Assembly (NCBI GenBank): GCA_964426915.1
Contig: CAYRTD010000039.1
Coordinates: forward strand, 1-28,253
Length of the DNA stretch: 28,253 nucleotides
Reading direction: 5' to 3'
From: CAYRTD01 sp964426915
Lineage (GTDB): Bacteria > Bacteroidota > Bacteroidia > Bacteroidales > GCA-2748055
Shown here in pieces: positions 15,649 to 24,904 of the stretch. How positions within the stretch are numbered: position 1 is the first letter of the stretch; every line of letters begins with the position of its first letter. Below the pieces are notes generated by a model that had not been told where the DNA came from, ran no database searches, and worked only from the letters and a program-made list of their open reading frames with translations. Position numbers and translations under genes: made by a program.

Positions 15649-18282
15649 TTATCCGCATTTGGAATGTCCGCAAGAGTTACACTTCAGGCAACCTTCTTCA
15701 TAAACAAGATCTTCGGAAGAACACTGACTGCATTTTTCTTTTCCTTCTACTTTGGTACCATTGGGGACATATCTTTTAAGTGCCCTTGATACGCCCGCCG
15801 TCCAGGTATTAATGGTATCACTGTCCAGACGCAGGGAATTGACCAGGTCGAGAACATCGGGTATGGGCATTCCATGTCGTAAAACCCCGGATATCAGTTT
15901 CGCATAATTCCAGTATTCTTTATTGAACTGGTGGGAAAGCCCTCCAAGTGTATTTTTATATCCGTATTTATCCGTATACTGGAAGTCATATCTCGTTTCC
16001 CCATCTTCGCTCTTATTTTTAATAATGGTTCCCTTGGTAATTTTACGGGGTATAGGAAACATCTCGTCATCCTGGCGACCGGTAAAAATTTCATAGGGTC
16101 TCTCATCTTTAATCCCCACAAAGGCTATCCATTTCTCATTATTATGCATAAAACGGAGTATGTCGGCCTCCAGGACCCTGGGTCTAACAGGTTTGGATTT
16201 CGACAGATCGGCAGAAGATGCTGCATTTGTCTTCTTTTTTTCTTCATTACTTATCAAAACACCGCTCCTTGAACCATCCCGGTAAACAGTTACTCCTTTA
16301 CACCCGCTTTGCCATGCAGTGAGATACAATTTCTTAACAAGATCTTCTTTTACATCGGAAGGAAGATTTATGGTCACACTTATGGAATGATCCACCCATT
16401 TTTGCAAGAGACCCTGCATTTTCACTTTCGCTTCCCAGTCCACATCATTTGAAGTCGCTTTATAATAAGGAGATTTTTTTACCAGCTCATTAACCTTCTT
16501 GTCAGAGTAAGTCCTTACTTCATCGGAATCGTATCCGTTGACTTCCAGCCAGGTAATGAATTTATGATGAAAAACATTATACTCTTCCCAGCTATCGCCC
16601 ACTTCATCTATAAATGATATAACAGAGCCCTTATCGTTGGGATTTACCTTCCTTCTTCTTTTGTAAACAGGTAAAAACACAGGTTCAATTCCGGAAGTAG
16701 TCTGGGTCATAAGACTTGTTGTTCCGGTAGGAGCTATGGTTAGCAGACTGATATTTCTTCTTCCATACTTCTCCATGTTTTCATAGAGGTCCGGATCTTC
16801 GTTTTTTAACCTGTTAATAAATGGATTATCCTTTTCCCTCTGGATATCAAATATGCCGAAGGCTCCCCTCTCCTTAGCCAGAATGGTTGAAGATCTGTAG
16901 GCCTCAATGGCGATGGTTTTATGAACTTCAACTGAAAAATCCACTGCATTGTCGGTGCCATAGGTCAATCCCAAAGCAGCCAGCATATCACCTTCGGCAG
17001 TTATTCCTACCCCTGTTCTTCTTCCTTCTTCCGCTTTCTTTCTGATCTTTTCCCATAATTTTCTCTCCACTCCTTTAATCTCTTCGCTTTCCGGGTCATT
17101 ATCAATTTTGGTTATAATGGCATCGATCTTTTCAATTTCCAGATCAATAATATCATCCATCATTCGCTGAGCTTTGTGCACGTGCGACTTGAAGAGTCCG
17201 AAATTAAATTTAGCATTTTCGGTGAAAGGATTGTCCACATATCCGTAAAGGTTGATTGCCAGCAGACGGCAACTATCATATGGACATAAAGGTATTTCAC
17301 CACAGGGATTTGTAGAAACGGTTTTATATCCGAGATCTGCATAACAATCTGCCACGGATTCAGCCGTTATTGTATCCCAGAAAAGAATACCGGGTTCAGC
17401 CGATCTCCAGGCATTATGAACAATTTTTTCCCAAAGTTTATTTGCGTCTATCTCTTTCTTATAAACAGGATCATCCGAGTCGATTGGGTATTGCTGAACA
17501 TAAGGTTTGTTTTCAGCAACGGCTTTCATAAATTCATTATCCATCCTAACCGATACATTGGCGCCTGTAACCTTACCGGTCTCCATTTTCGCATCAATAA
17601 AGTTCTCAGAATCGGGATGCTTTATGGAAATGCTGAGCATCAGAGCTCCTCTTCTTCCGTCCTGTGCAACTTCCCGGGTTGAATTGGAATATCTCTCCAT
17701 AAAAGGCACAACACCTGTTGAAGTTAGAGCTGAATTTAACACAGGGCTTCCGCCCGGCCGGATGTGAGAAAGATCGTGCCCCACCCCTCCCCTTCTCTTC
17801 ATTAGCTGAACCTGCTCCTGATCTATCTTCATTATGGCTCCATAAGAATCAGAAGGACCATCATTACCAATAACAAAACAATTAGAAAGAGAAGCAATTT
17901 GGAAATTATTGCCTATCCCTGTCATCGGTGAACCCTGAGGAACAATATACCTGAAATCTTTCAGCAGCCCATAAACCTCTTCCTCACTCATGGCATTGGG
18001 ATACTTATTCTCTATACGGGCAATTTCCGATGCTATTCTCTTATGCATCATATCCGGTGAATTCTCGAATAAATTACCAAAGGAATCCTTGAGGGCATAT
18101 TTATTCATCCAGACACGAGCAGCCAGCTCATCACCTTTAAAATATTCCAGCGATTTCTGAAATGCTTCGTCATAGGTAAAAGTCTTCACTTCTTTTTCCG
18201 TTCGGGTTTCGTTTTTCACTTCGGGTTTCATCTTATCATCAAATAATATTCCTGTTTTTCTTGTCGAAGCCATTTCTTCCAT
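15649..18282 (-). CDS. nrdJ: Adenosylcobalamin-dependent (class II) ribonucleotide reductase
   Basis: Reduces ribonucleotides to deoxyribonucleotides with a radical from vitamin B12 coenzyme, so it works with or without oxygen. Numbered from the ATG at 18282 (877 aa): SLSNCFVIG with Cys135, NPCGE with Cys327 and Glu329, and Cys338 (YDSC); the 327/338 spacing equals that of characterised NrdJ. TSCPD-like domain near the C-terminus (about 700-840), then a tail with six cysteines in CxxC-like pairs that should pass electrons from thioredoxin. A TTG six bases upstream is an alternative start. No cobalamin riboswitch is seen upstream. It converges on pabC. Confidence 0.95.
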   Translation of the reverse strand: MEEMASTRKTGILFDDKMKPEVKNETRTEKEVKTFTYDEAFQKSLEYFKGDELAARVWMNKYALKDSFGNLFENSPDMMHKRIASEIARIENKYPNAMSEEEVYGLLKDFRYIVPQGSPMTGIGNNFQIASLSNCFVIGNDGPSDSYGAIMKIDQEQVQLMKRRGGVGHDLSHIRPGGSPVLNSALTSTGVVPFMERYSNSTREVAQDGRRGALMLSISIKHPDSENFIDAKMETGKVTGANVSVRMDNEFMKAVAENKPYVQQYPIDSDDPVYKKEIDANKLWEKIVHNAWRSAEPGILFWDTITAESVADCYADLGYKTVSTNPCGEIPLCPYDSCRLLAINLYGYVDNPFTENAKFNFGLFKSHVHKAQRMMDDIIDLEIEKIDAIITKIDNDPESEEIKGVERKLWEKIRKKAEEGRRTGVGITAEGDMLAALGLTYGTDNAVDFSVEVHKTIAIEAYRSSTILAKERGAFGIFDIQREKDNPFINRLKNEDPDLYENMEKYGRRNISLLTIAPTGTTSLMTQTTSGIEPVFLPVYKRRRKVNPNDKGSVISFIDEVGDSWEEYNVFHHKFITWLEVNGYDSDEVRTYSDKKVNELVKKSPYYKATSNDVDWEAKVKMQGLLQKWVDHSISVTINLPSDVKEDLVKKLYLTAWQSGCKGVTVYRDGSRSGVLISNEEKKKTNAASSADLSKSKPVRPRVLEADILRFMHNNEKWIAFVGIKDERPYEIFTGRQDDEMFPIPRKITKGTIIKNKSEDGETRYDFQYTDKYGYKNTLGGLSHQFNKEYWNYAKLISGVLRHGMPIPDVLDLVNSLRLDSDTINTWTAGVSRALKRYVPNGTKVEGKEKCSQCSSEDLVYEEGCLKCNSCGHSKCG

Positions 18283-18288
18283 TTTCAA

Positions 18289-19089
18289 TTTTTTTATTAA
18301 GGAGTTACAGTCCAGTTTTTAAGCAAAATTCTTTCGGGTAAAAACGGGTATTGCAAGTTAGACATCGAAGCATTTTCAGCCAAAAAATCATTCATTGCAT
18401 TATTAACAATCTGAAATACTTTTCAACCATCTTTTGTAATTTCCTCTTTTACTGTACATTACTATTAACAACTGAAAAACAGACGGTTAATCTTTTCAAT
18501 ACTTACAGGTCTTATTTTCTTTATTTACTTGCTTTTTAGGCCGAGACACTGAAGCTGAAGGAGTAAAATCCTTTCTCACACTAGCAGCTAAAAAAGGTAA
18601 CAATAAAAAGAAAAAAAAAGCTACTTTTTTTCAAATAAACTGGAAAAAATTTGTATGTGAAAAAAAGAATTAATTTATTAGCGGAGCACAGATGCTCCCA
18701 CCTCATCATTGCATTTTCCTGTAATTGTGACAAAAAAATGACAGTTTTTTATAGTGTTTGGTTCTGAATCAAACACTTGACTTTATTGTTTTGTTTTGTA
18801 TATATCCTGCTATTTTTTTCCCAAGTTTAAACTAATTCTCTTTAATCCAATTATTGAAAATACTTAACAGAAGCTTATACCAGGATTGTAACACGTCAAT
18901 GTTTGGAAGGCTCAATTTTTTTTAGACAGCCTCTCAGAATGTTCAATTTATTGACACTCGCATCCCCGGCTCGCCTTCGCGTAGCTTTAGCAGAGCAAGG
19001 AGTGGGTTGAACAAAAAATAAATTGTATTAACCCGCCTGGTTTGTGGAAACATTCTTTTTATAAAAATTTTAATACGAAACTTAAGTAC
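18289..19089. other. Gene-free stretch, about 800 bp
   Basis: Mostly AT-rich, without a convincing protein gene; a 62-codon plus-strand frame at 18351 has no domain or signal features. Structures seen: a hairpin GGAGCA-CAGA-TGCTCC (18683-18698); a 25-base palindrome followed by a promoter-like motif (18753-18804); a solo word TTTTAGACAGCCTC (18920-18933) like the end of the element beside pabC; and a GC-rich patch (about 18955-19005) flanked by CAATTTATT (18944-18952) and AATAAATTG (19017-19025). Confidence 0.6.
18753..18804 (+). promoter_or_regulatory. Palindrome with adjoining promoter-like motif
   Basis: AGTGTTTGGTTC-T-GAATCAAACACT is a 25-base palindrome (18753-18777, one mismatched pair in 12). 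It runs straight into TTGACT (18777-18782), 16 bases, then TATATA (18799-18804), a sigma-70-like pair. No gene follows on the plus strand for over 8 kb, so it would drive an RNA, if anything. The layout resembles an operator over a -35 box, but this is inference. Confidence 0.3.
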
Positions 19090-20328
19090 TTAATCAATTA
19101 ATTTCAGGGATTCTCTTACAATATGATCAGTAGCGCCAAGTTTAGATCTGACGTATTCTCCTGCCCGGGAAGAACATTTGTTTAATTCTTCCGGATTAGT
19201 CATTAATTCCGAAAGTTTCCGGAATAACTCATCATAGCCAGAAACTGAAAAAGCTGCTTTTTGTTCTATCATTTCGACAGCTTCCGTGAATTTTTGATAA
19301 TTAGGACCGAAAATTACCGGTAAATAATAGGTTGCTGCTTCAAGTATGTTATGAATACCATTTCCAAAACCCCCACCGATATAAGCTACATCGCCGTATT
19401 TATAGACAGAGGACAAATGTCCGATTGTGTCAATGATCATAATCCGGGCCGTAGGGAAATGCGATTTATCCTCATCCATAAATCTTACCACAGGTGCTTC
19501 AAGGTTCGAAATTAGGCGGTATATCTTTCTTGAATTAATTTCATGGGGAGCCAGGATAAATTTAATATTTTTATCGCTGTTGTTAATAAGCTTTACCAGT
19601 ATCTCCTCATCCTTTTCCCAGATACTTCCAGCAATGAGCACTTTTTTATCCTGTTTAAACAATTCCACCCCCGGATAATCTTTTGATACAGCAGAGATCT
19701 CATAAACCCTGTCAAAGCGTGTATCACCGCTTATACTTACATTATCATATCCTAATCCTTTTAACAAAAGGTAAGAATTCTCGTCCTGAACAAAAAGGTG
19801 TGTGAAGTAGCCCAAAAATTTCCTGTACCATCGCCCCCACCACTTAAAAAAAACCTGGTCGGACCGAAATTTAGCAGACACGAGAAACACTTGTATATTT
19901 TTCTTTTTCAGGGTTCGTAGAAAATAATACCAGAATTCATACTTAATAAAAAAAGCTACTTTAGGTTTTACCAGGTTTATAAACCTCCAGGCATTTAATC
20001 GTGTGTCAAGAGGAAGATAAGCCACAAGATCCACACCGGCATAATTTTTTCTTAGTTCATACCCAGAAGGGGAGAAAAATGTCAGAAGAAGAAATACCCC
20101 GGGTTTTTCCTTTCTGATCTTTTCAATAACAGGTCTTCCCTGCTCAAATTCACCGAGTGAAGAACAATGAAACCAGTATATATCCCGGTCATTATCATTA
20201 ACACGCCTGATTCTTTTCCACAGCCCTTTTCTTCCCTTCAGCCATCTGCGGGCCTTTTCATTGAAGGGAGATACTAATATAACGATAAGAAAATAAATTC
20301 TGATGCCAATTTTATAAACGAGCCTCAT
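19090..20328 (-). CDS. waaA: 3-deoxy-D-manno-octulosonic acid (Kdo) transferase
   Basis: Adds Kdo from CMP-Kdo to lipid A precursors at the inner face of the inner membrane. The 412-aa protein has an N-terminal hydrophobic segment (about 6-22), then the GT30 N-domain with SSLGEFEQGRP, where Glu60 corresponds to the catalytic base. The C-domain has ILAPHE and GGGFGNGIHNILEAA (about 337-351), the donor-binding block. The next gene upstream is an acyltransferase, so two envelope-lipid genes are together, 86 bp apart; a TATTTTTG box just ahead of the ATG suggests its own promoter. Confidence 0.95.
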   Translation of the reverse strand: MRLVYKIGIRIYFLIVILVSPFNEKARRWLKGRKGLWKRIRRVNDNDRDIYWFHCSSLGEFEQGRPVIEKIRKEKPGVFLLLTFFSPSGYELRKNYAGVDLVAYLPLDTRLNAWRFINLVKPKVAFFIKYEFWYYFLRTLKKKNIQVFLVSAKFRSDQVFFKWWGRWYRKFLGYFTHLFVQDENSYLLLKGLGYDNVSISGDTRFDRVYEISAVSKDYPGVELFKQDKKVLIAGSIWEKDEEILVKLINNSDKNIKFILAPHEINSRKIYRLISNLEAPVVRFMDEDKSHFPTARIMIIDTIGHLSSVYKYGDVAYIGGGFGNGIHNILEAATYYLPVIFGPNYQKFTEAVEMIEQKAAFSVSGYDELFRKLSELMTNPEELNKCSSRAGEYVRSKLGATDHIVRESLKLID

Positions 20329-20346
20329 CCGAATGGGTTTAAATCA

Positions 20347-20354
20347 CAAAAATA
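20347..20354 (-). promoter_or_regulatory. Predicted -7 box for waaA
   Basis: The minus strand reads TATTTTTG, a full TAnnTTTG match, 18 bases before the waaA ATG. A T-rich stretch about 20 bases upstream stands where the -33 box should be. Implies a leader of roughly 12 bases. Confidence 0.4.
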
Positions 20355-20414
20355 TAATTATTAAAAATGCAGGCATAAAAAATCACGGCAATAATAATTA
20401 GTCAATCTATTAAT

Positions 20415-21062
20415 TTATTTACCTAACTTTTCATAATTCTCCGTTATTTTTACTTTCACCTGTGAAGGTTGTATTCTTCCTCTTTCCTCATATATTTTAT
20501 AGCTTCCGCTGATACGAACATAAAGCACCGGAATTCCTGATTTTTGAACGAGGTTTATTCCTCCTTTTTTTCGCGATCCTTCGGCTTCTGATCGGCTTCG
20601 GGTGCCCTCAGGAAAAATTACCAATGGATTTTTATTTTCTTGTTTAAGCCGTTTGGAAATTTTATTTTGCGCTTTAATGGGCTTTGCGCGGTCGATGGTA
20701 AGGCACTCCAGCGACAATAGCCATAAGTTTATCAGGGGGATACCCAGTAATTCTTTTTTAGCCACGAAACTAACAGGGTAAGGAAAGACAGCTAAAAGGA
20801 TTGGAATGTCCATAAATCCCTGATGATTTGACAGTATAACGAAATGAGGTTCATTCGGTATATTTTCAGTTCCGTCTACAATGAGTTCCGACCCTGAAAG
20901 AAATAGGGCAAACCTGGACCAGTTATGTGCACAGAACCAAATATATTTTCGTTTGGCCTTCTTCATATTTCCCAGAAAAAAAACAGGAAAGGGTATAAAT
21001 AATATAATACTGAGAAACAAACTCAGCCAAATAAGAAAAAAGAATGAAACGGTACGGACCAT
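20415..21062 (-). CDS. 1-acyl-glycerol-3-phosphate acyltransferase-like (PlsC family)
   Basis: Transfers an acyl chain to a lysophospholipid-type acceptor, probably in phosphatidic acid synthesis. From the ATG at 21062 it has 215 residues. An N-terminal hydrophobic helix (5-31) precedes the catalytic HX4D motif NHQGFMD (His80, Asp85) and the acceptor-binding FPEGTRSRS (150-158). An in-frame ATG at 21095 would overlap the lipoprotein gene by 26 bases; I prefer 21062, seven bases after that gene's stop. It is last in the run starting at porW. Acceptor identity (lysophosphatidate, ornithine lipid or other) is open. Confidence 0.9.
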   Translation of the reverse strand: MVRTVSFFFLIWLSLFLSIILFIPFPVFFLGNMKKAKRKYIWFCAHNWSRFALFLSGSELIVDGTENIPNEPHFVILSNHQGFMDIPILLAVFPYPVSFVAKKELLGIPLINLWLLSLECLTIDRAKPIKAQNKISKRLKQENKNPLVIFPEGTRSRSEAEGSRKKGGINLVQKSGIPVLYVRISGSYKIYEERGRIQPSQVKVKITENYEKLGK

Positions 21063-21069
21063 ATTATTA

Positions 21070-21603
21070 TCATTCGTCGAAGATGGCACTTCCATCTCTT
21101 TGAATACTAAATCTTATGTTTGCTTCAACATATTCTGAAAAAACCCTTACATCCTTAACCAAAAACTTGACAAAATTTTCTTTGTAAGTCCGGAAAGTAT
21201 AGACCTGACCAGGTGAAAGGGTGTCGCTCAGACTTATAAAGCTCTCCACATCCACCTCCAGGTAATTCAACCAGAAGTTTTCTGCTTCACTGAGATCATT
21301 ACTTTCAAAATTCTTATAAAATCCAAAGTGATTTCCGGGTCCTGTGGAAAGTGCCATTCCTATAACCTCCCCGCTCACTTCAAGAATATTCTCGGGTATA
21401 ATATCAGGAACATCCGGGCCTGAATTCAGTGAACGTACAAATTTATCCTCCTCAAAAGAAAAACCATTAACATAATATACTTCTGTTCCCAGAATTTCAG
21501 AACTGATTGTCACTTCACCTTCAGTCCTAATTTCGTCAGTTTTTTCCTCACATGCATAACAAATTGTTACGCTTAACAGGAGGAACACCATAATTCTTTT
21601 CAT
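21070..21603 (-). CDS. Lipoprotein of unknown function
   Basis: I do not recognise a family. The 177 residues begin with a lipoprotein signal peptide (MKRIMVFLLLSVTICYAC, Cys18 as the lipidated residue), and the rest is acidic and strand-rich, without obvious repeats or catalytic motifs; YYVNGFSFEEDKFV and VYTFRTYKENFVKFLVKDV look like beta segments. It should sit in the periplasm or outer membrane. It follows ald by 33 bp and precedes the acyltransferase by 7 bp, so it is very probably co-transcribed. Confidence 0.75.
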   Translation of the reverse strand: MKRIMVFLLLSVTICYACEEKTDEIRTEGEVTISSEILGTEVYYVNGFSFEEDKFVRSLNSGPDVPDIIPENILEVSGEVIGMALSTGPGNHFGFYKNFESNDLSEAENFWLNYLEVDVESFISLSDTLSPGQVYTFRTYKENFVKFLVKDVRVFSEYVEANIRFSIQRDGSAIFDE

Positions 21604-21636
21604 TATCTTTTATTAAAAATTTATTTCTCCGGATCA

Positions 21637-22857
21637 TCAAAAGGCAGCCATGAACAATTCGATATCTTTCGATGGCAGGTTGAAAACCTTTCCAATGTAT
21701 TCATCGGTAAGAATTCCATTATATATGTATACCCCATGTCGGAATCCATTATCATTTCTTAGCTTGGAAACAAGGCCTCCCGTCTCTCCCATGTCCAGCA
21801 AAACAGGCAGGAAGACATTACTTATTGCAATGGAGGCAGTTCGGGCAACTCTGGAAGGTATATTAGGTACACAATAATGGATCACTCCATACTTTTCATA
21901 AACAGGATCGGTTTGTGTTTTGCATTCGGATGTTTCCACACAGCCACCCTGGTCAATACTGATATCAACAATAACAGAACCCTTTTTCATACCCCTTACC
22001 ATATCCTCAGTCACATAAAACCTGGGGCCCTGCTTTGAGAGGTGAACAGCTCCGATAACCACATCGGCAGATTGAAGTGCTTTTTTAAGCACCCTTGCAT
22101 GGAACACAGAAGTATGTAAACGTGAGCCGATATTATTCTGTAACCGGTGCAGGCGATGAACCGACTGGTCGAATACTTTTACCGTAGCCCCTAGCCCTGT
22201 TGCTGCACGTAAAGCATACTCGGCTGCAGTACCTGCTCCCAGGATCACTACCTCAGTAGGGGTAATGCCTGTAGTGCCTCCCAGCATTACTCCTTTTCCT
22301 CCCCGGGTATTGCTAAGGTATTCCGCTGCTATCAATATAGAAGTATTCCCTGCAATAGTACTCATGGAACGGGTTACGGGATAACAATTCTGATCATCCT
22401 TAATCTTTTCGAAGGCAATACTGGTAGCCTTTTTTCTTATCAAGTTCTTGATCAGCTCTTTGGATTGTAAGTTTAAATGCAATGATGAAATGATTGTTTG
22501 ATGAGCCCGCAATAATTCAGATTCAGCAAGAGTGGGAGCCGCAATTTTCAAAATAATATCCGCCTGATAAACCTCTTCTCTCTTATCGACAACAATACCA
22601 CCTTTTTCACTGTAATCGGTATTGGTATAATTTGCAGCAAGGCCGGCATCACTCTCGATGAATACTTCATGATCATTAGCTGTAAGGATCTCAACAGCCT
22701 CAGGAGTCAGCGATATCCGGCTTTCTACTTTATGGTCTTCACGGGGCAACCCTATGGTAAGTTTTTGCTCTTTTCTGCCAACCTCAAGCATTTCTTCCTG
22801 GGGAAGGAGTTTCGAACCAATGGAATACTTCTGTTTTGGTGAACCGGGAATACTCAT
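21637..22857 (-). CDS. ald: Alanine dehydrogenase
   Basis: NAD-dependent interconversion of L-alanine with pyruvate and ammonia. Family residues present: Arg47 (ESRISLTP), Lys104 (ILKIAAP), His127 (SSLHLN), the NAD loop GAGTAAEYAL (207-216) and Asp302 in DISIDQGG. At 406 aa it is about 35 residues longer than usual, because of an N-terminal extension (MSIPGSPKQKYSIG...) typical of the Bacteroidota branch. Gap to tsaE is 54 bp, and a promoter-like pair lies in it, so it may be transcribed both with tsaE and on its own. Confidence 0.93.
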   Translation of the reverse strand: MSIPGSPKQKYSIGSKLLPQEEMLEVGRKEQKLTIGLPREDHKVESRISLTPEAVEILTANDHEVFIESDAGLAANYTNTDYSEKGGIVVDKREEVYQADIILKIAAPTLAESELLRAHQTIISSLHLNLQSKELIKNLIRKKATSIAFEKIKDDQNCYPVTRSMSTIAGNTSILIAAEYLSNTRGGKGVMLGGTTGITPTEVVILGAGTAAEYALRAATGLGATVKVFDQSVHRLHRLQNNIGSRLHTSVFHARVLKKALQSADVVIGAVHLSKQGPRFYVTEDMVRGMKKGSVIVDISIDQGGCVETSECKTQTDPVYEKYGVIHYCVPNIPSRVARTASIAISNVFLPVLLDMGETGGLVSKLRNDNGFRHGVYIYNGILTDEYIGKVFNLPSKDIELFMAAF

Positions 22858-22885
22858 CGTTAAAAAATCAAATTTGTAAAGCAGC

Positions 22886-22916
22886 TAAAATACTACAATT
22901 CGCTTTAACAGTCAAG
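22886..22916 (-). promoter_or_regulatory. Possible internal promoter for ald
   Basis: Minus strand: TTG (22914-22916, within the 3' end of tsaE), 20 bases, then TATTTTAG (22886-22893), which matches TAnnTTTG at seven of eight positions. The spacing is right for the Bacteroidota sigma factor. Leader would be about 20 bases. Confidence 0.35.
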
Positions 22917-23346
22917 CGTTGTTCACAGGGTCATCGATGATAATCCTTCGTGTATTATCAGGATTGACCTCTATCAGGAGGTTAACAGTTTCAGGAGGTA
23001 AAAGTCCCTGTGCTATTTCCGGCCATTCAATTAAGCAAATATTGCCGCTATAAAGATAATCCTCATAACCAATATCGAATAATTCGGATATTTCCTTGAT
23101 TCTATATAGATCAAAATGATAAATAAGCCCTACAAGAGGAGAATTATACTCATAAACGAGGGCAAAGCTGGGACTACTAACAGTTTCAGCCACTTTCAAT
23201 TCATTACATATTGCTTTAATAAGTGTGGTTTTTCCTGCACCCATTTCCCCTGCAAAAGCAAAAATTTTCAAATCATTCATCTTGTCGATAAACCATCGGG
23301 CGGCCTTTTTCACCCCCCTTTCATCTTTTATTAAATAACTCTGCAT
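22912..23346 (-). CDS. tsaE: tRNA threonylcarbamoyladenosine biosynthesis ATPase TsaE
   Basis: ATPase that works with TsaB and TsaD to put the t6A modification on tRNA. The 144-aa protein has a Walker A GEMGAGKTTL (33-42), SSPSFALVYEY, HFDLYRI (near 77-83) and LIEWPE, all typical. It starts one base after porX ends, so it is co-transcribed with the T9SS regulator; the functional link is not obvious. Its product t6A is the substrate of TcdA, encoded 20 kb away in this window. Confidence 0.95.
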   Translation of the reverse strand: MQSYLIKDERGVKKAARWFIDKMNDLKIFAFAGEMGAGKTTLIKAICNELKVAETVSSPSFALVYEYNSPLVGLIYHFDLYRIKEISELFDIGYEDYLYSGNICLIEWPEIAQGLLPPETVNLLIEVNPDNTRRIIIDDPVNNA

Positions 23347-23347
23347 C

Positions 23348-24904
23348 TTAAAGGCTCAATCTGATTAGAGGTATCAACATTTCTTCCATGGAAACTCCCC
23401 CATGCTGAAAAGTATTTTTATAATAATTTGCAAAATGATTGTAGTTATTCGGGTATACAAAAAAATCATTTTGCTTTGCAAATATAAATGAAGAAGAAAT
23501 ATTTGGTTTCGGGAGATGAATGGTGGCGGGATCCCTTACTTCGTAAACATCCGATGCTTTATAATTAAGATTCCTTCCGAGTTTATAGCGTAAATTGGAA
23601 GAAGTTCTTTTGTCTCCCACAACTTTCACAGGGTTTTCCACTTTTATCGATCCGTGATCGGTAGTAAGAATCACTTTGATCCCGTTTCCGGAAATCTGTT
23701 TCAATAGTTCAAGCAAATAAGAGTGTTGAAACCATGACGAAGTTAAAGATCTGTATGAGGCCTCATTATCAGCCAGCTCGCGGATCATTTCCATATCAGT
23801 CCGTGCATGACTGAGCATGTCAACGAAATTATAAATTATGACATTCAGATCATAATTCAGTAAATTTGATACGGAGTCAACCAGTTTTTTACCCGATCGC
23901 TGATTGCTAATCTTCTCATAATTATAGCTAACCTTTAGCCCGGCTCTTGATAAATGTTTCTCCAAAAGTTCTCTTTCCTTAAGATTTTTCCCACCCTCTT
24001 CCTCATCGAACATCCACAAATCGGGATAAAGATTATAGATCTCCTCCGGCATAAGTCCTGAGAACATAGCATTTCTTGAATATTGAGTTGCTGTTGGTAG
24101 AATTCCGCAATACATGCCTTCTTCTTCCACACGACAAAAATCAAGCAGATCTTTTTCCAGGATTTTCCATTGATCGAACCTTAGATTATCGATAAGAATA
24201 AAAAATACCTTCTCGTCATTTTTCAAAAGGGGGAAAACTTTTTTTGCGAATACCGAGGGGGAAAGTAGAGGTTTGTCTTCACTGCCCCTCTCAAACCAGC
24301 CGGCATAATTGCGCACTATAAAACGGGAAAACTCCCTGTTTGCCTCATCCTTCTGACTTATCAGTACCTCATCCATTGCTGAATCTGAGGTAAGCTGTAA
24401 TTCCAGTTCCCAGAAAACCAACTTTTTGTAGATCTCTCTCCAGTCATCAAAGGAACGAGCAGAATTGATCTCCAATGTCAATTGTCCGAACTGACTCTGA
24501 TAGCTGGAAGTGGTTTTTTGATTGATCAGTCTTTTGGTATCAATATTCTTCTTAATCGTTAAAAGAATCTGATTGGGATTAACGGGTTTGATAAGATAAT
24601 CGGCAATTTTGGAACCAATCGCCTCTTCCATAATATTCTCCTCTTCACTCTTGGTGATCATTACCACAGGGATGAAAGGTTTCATCGATTTTATCTCGGA
24701 AAGCACGACCAGACCACTCTTCCCGGGCATATTTTCATCAAGAAATATAAGATCAAATTCCTTTTCAGCAACCAGATTTATTGCATCATCTCCATTTGTT
24801 GCAGTACTAAGGTCAAAACCTTTTTCTTCCAGGAATATGATGTAGGGTTTAAGAAGAGCTATTTCATCGTCGACCCAAAGTATTTGTATTGTTTTTTCCA
24901 TCAT
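23348..24904 (-). CDS. porX: T9SS response regulator PorX (receiver + PglZ/alkaline phosphatase domain)
   Basis: Regulator of type IX secretion, paired with histidine kinase PorY and connected to sigma factor SigP and the PorL motor in Porphyromonas. Of 518 residues, 1-120 form a receiver: acidic VDDE (11-14), phospho-acceptor Asp56 (LIFLDENMPG), Thr84 (MITKS) and Lys106 (LIKP). The rest is a PglZ/alkaline-phosphatase-like domain, with VFFILIDNLRFDQW, AMFSGLMPEE, NFVDML and TTDHGS holding the probable metal ligands; work on PorX reports phosphodiesterase activity. No DNA-binding domain is seen. It overlaps porW by one base (TAATG). PorY is not in the window. Confidence 0.95.
   Translation of the reverse strand: MMEKTIQILWVDDEIALLKPYIIFLEEKGFDLSTATNGDDAINLVAEKEFDLIFLDENMPGKSGLVVLSEIKSMKPFIPVVMITKSEEENIMEEAIGSKIADYLIKPVNPNQILLTIKKNIDTKRLINQKTTSSYQSQFGQLTLEINSARSFDDWREIYKKLVFWELELQLTSDSAMDEVLISQKDEANREFSRFIVRNYAGWFERGSEDKPLLSPSVFAKKVFPLLKNDEKVFFILIDNLRFDQWKILEKDLLDFCRVEEEGMYCGILPTATQYSRNAMFSGLMPEEIYNLYPDLWMFDEEEGGKNLKERELLEKHLSRAGLKVSYNYEKISNQRSGKKLVDSVSNLLNYDLNVIIYNFVDMLSHARTDMEMIRELADNEASYRSLTSSWFQHSYLLELLKQISGNGIKVILTTDHGSIKVENPVKVVGDKRTSSNLRYKLGRNLNYKASDVYEVRDPATIHLPKPNISSSFIFAKQNDFFVYPNNYNHFANYYKNTFQHGGVSMEEMLIPLIRLSL

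Noticed and set aside
18351..18539. 62-codon plus-strand ORF upstream of nrdJ
   Set aside because: AT-rich composition, no recognisable motif or start context.
18289..18600. Cobalamin riboswitch upstream of the B12-dependent reductase
   Set aside because: No B12-box-like sequence (GCCACTG core and its partner) on the minus strand in this stretch.
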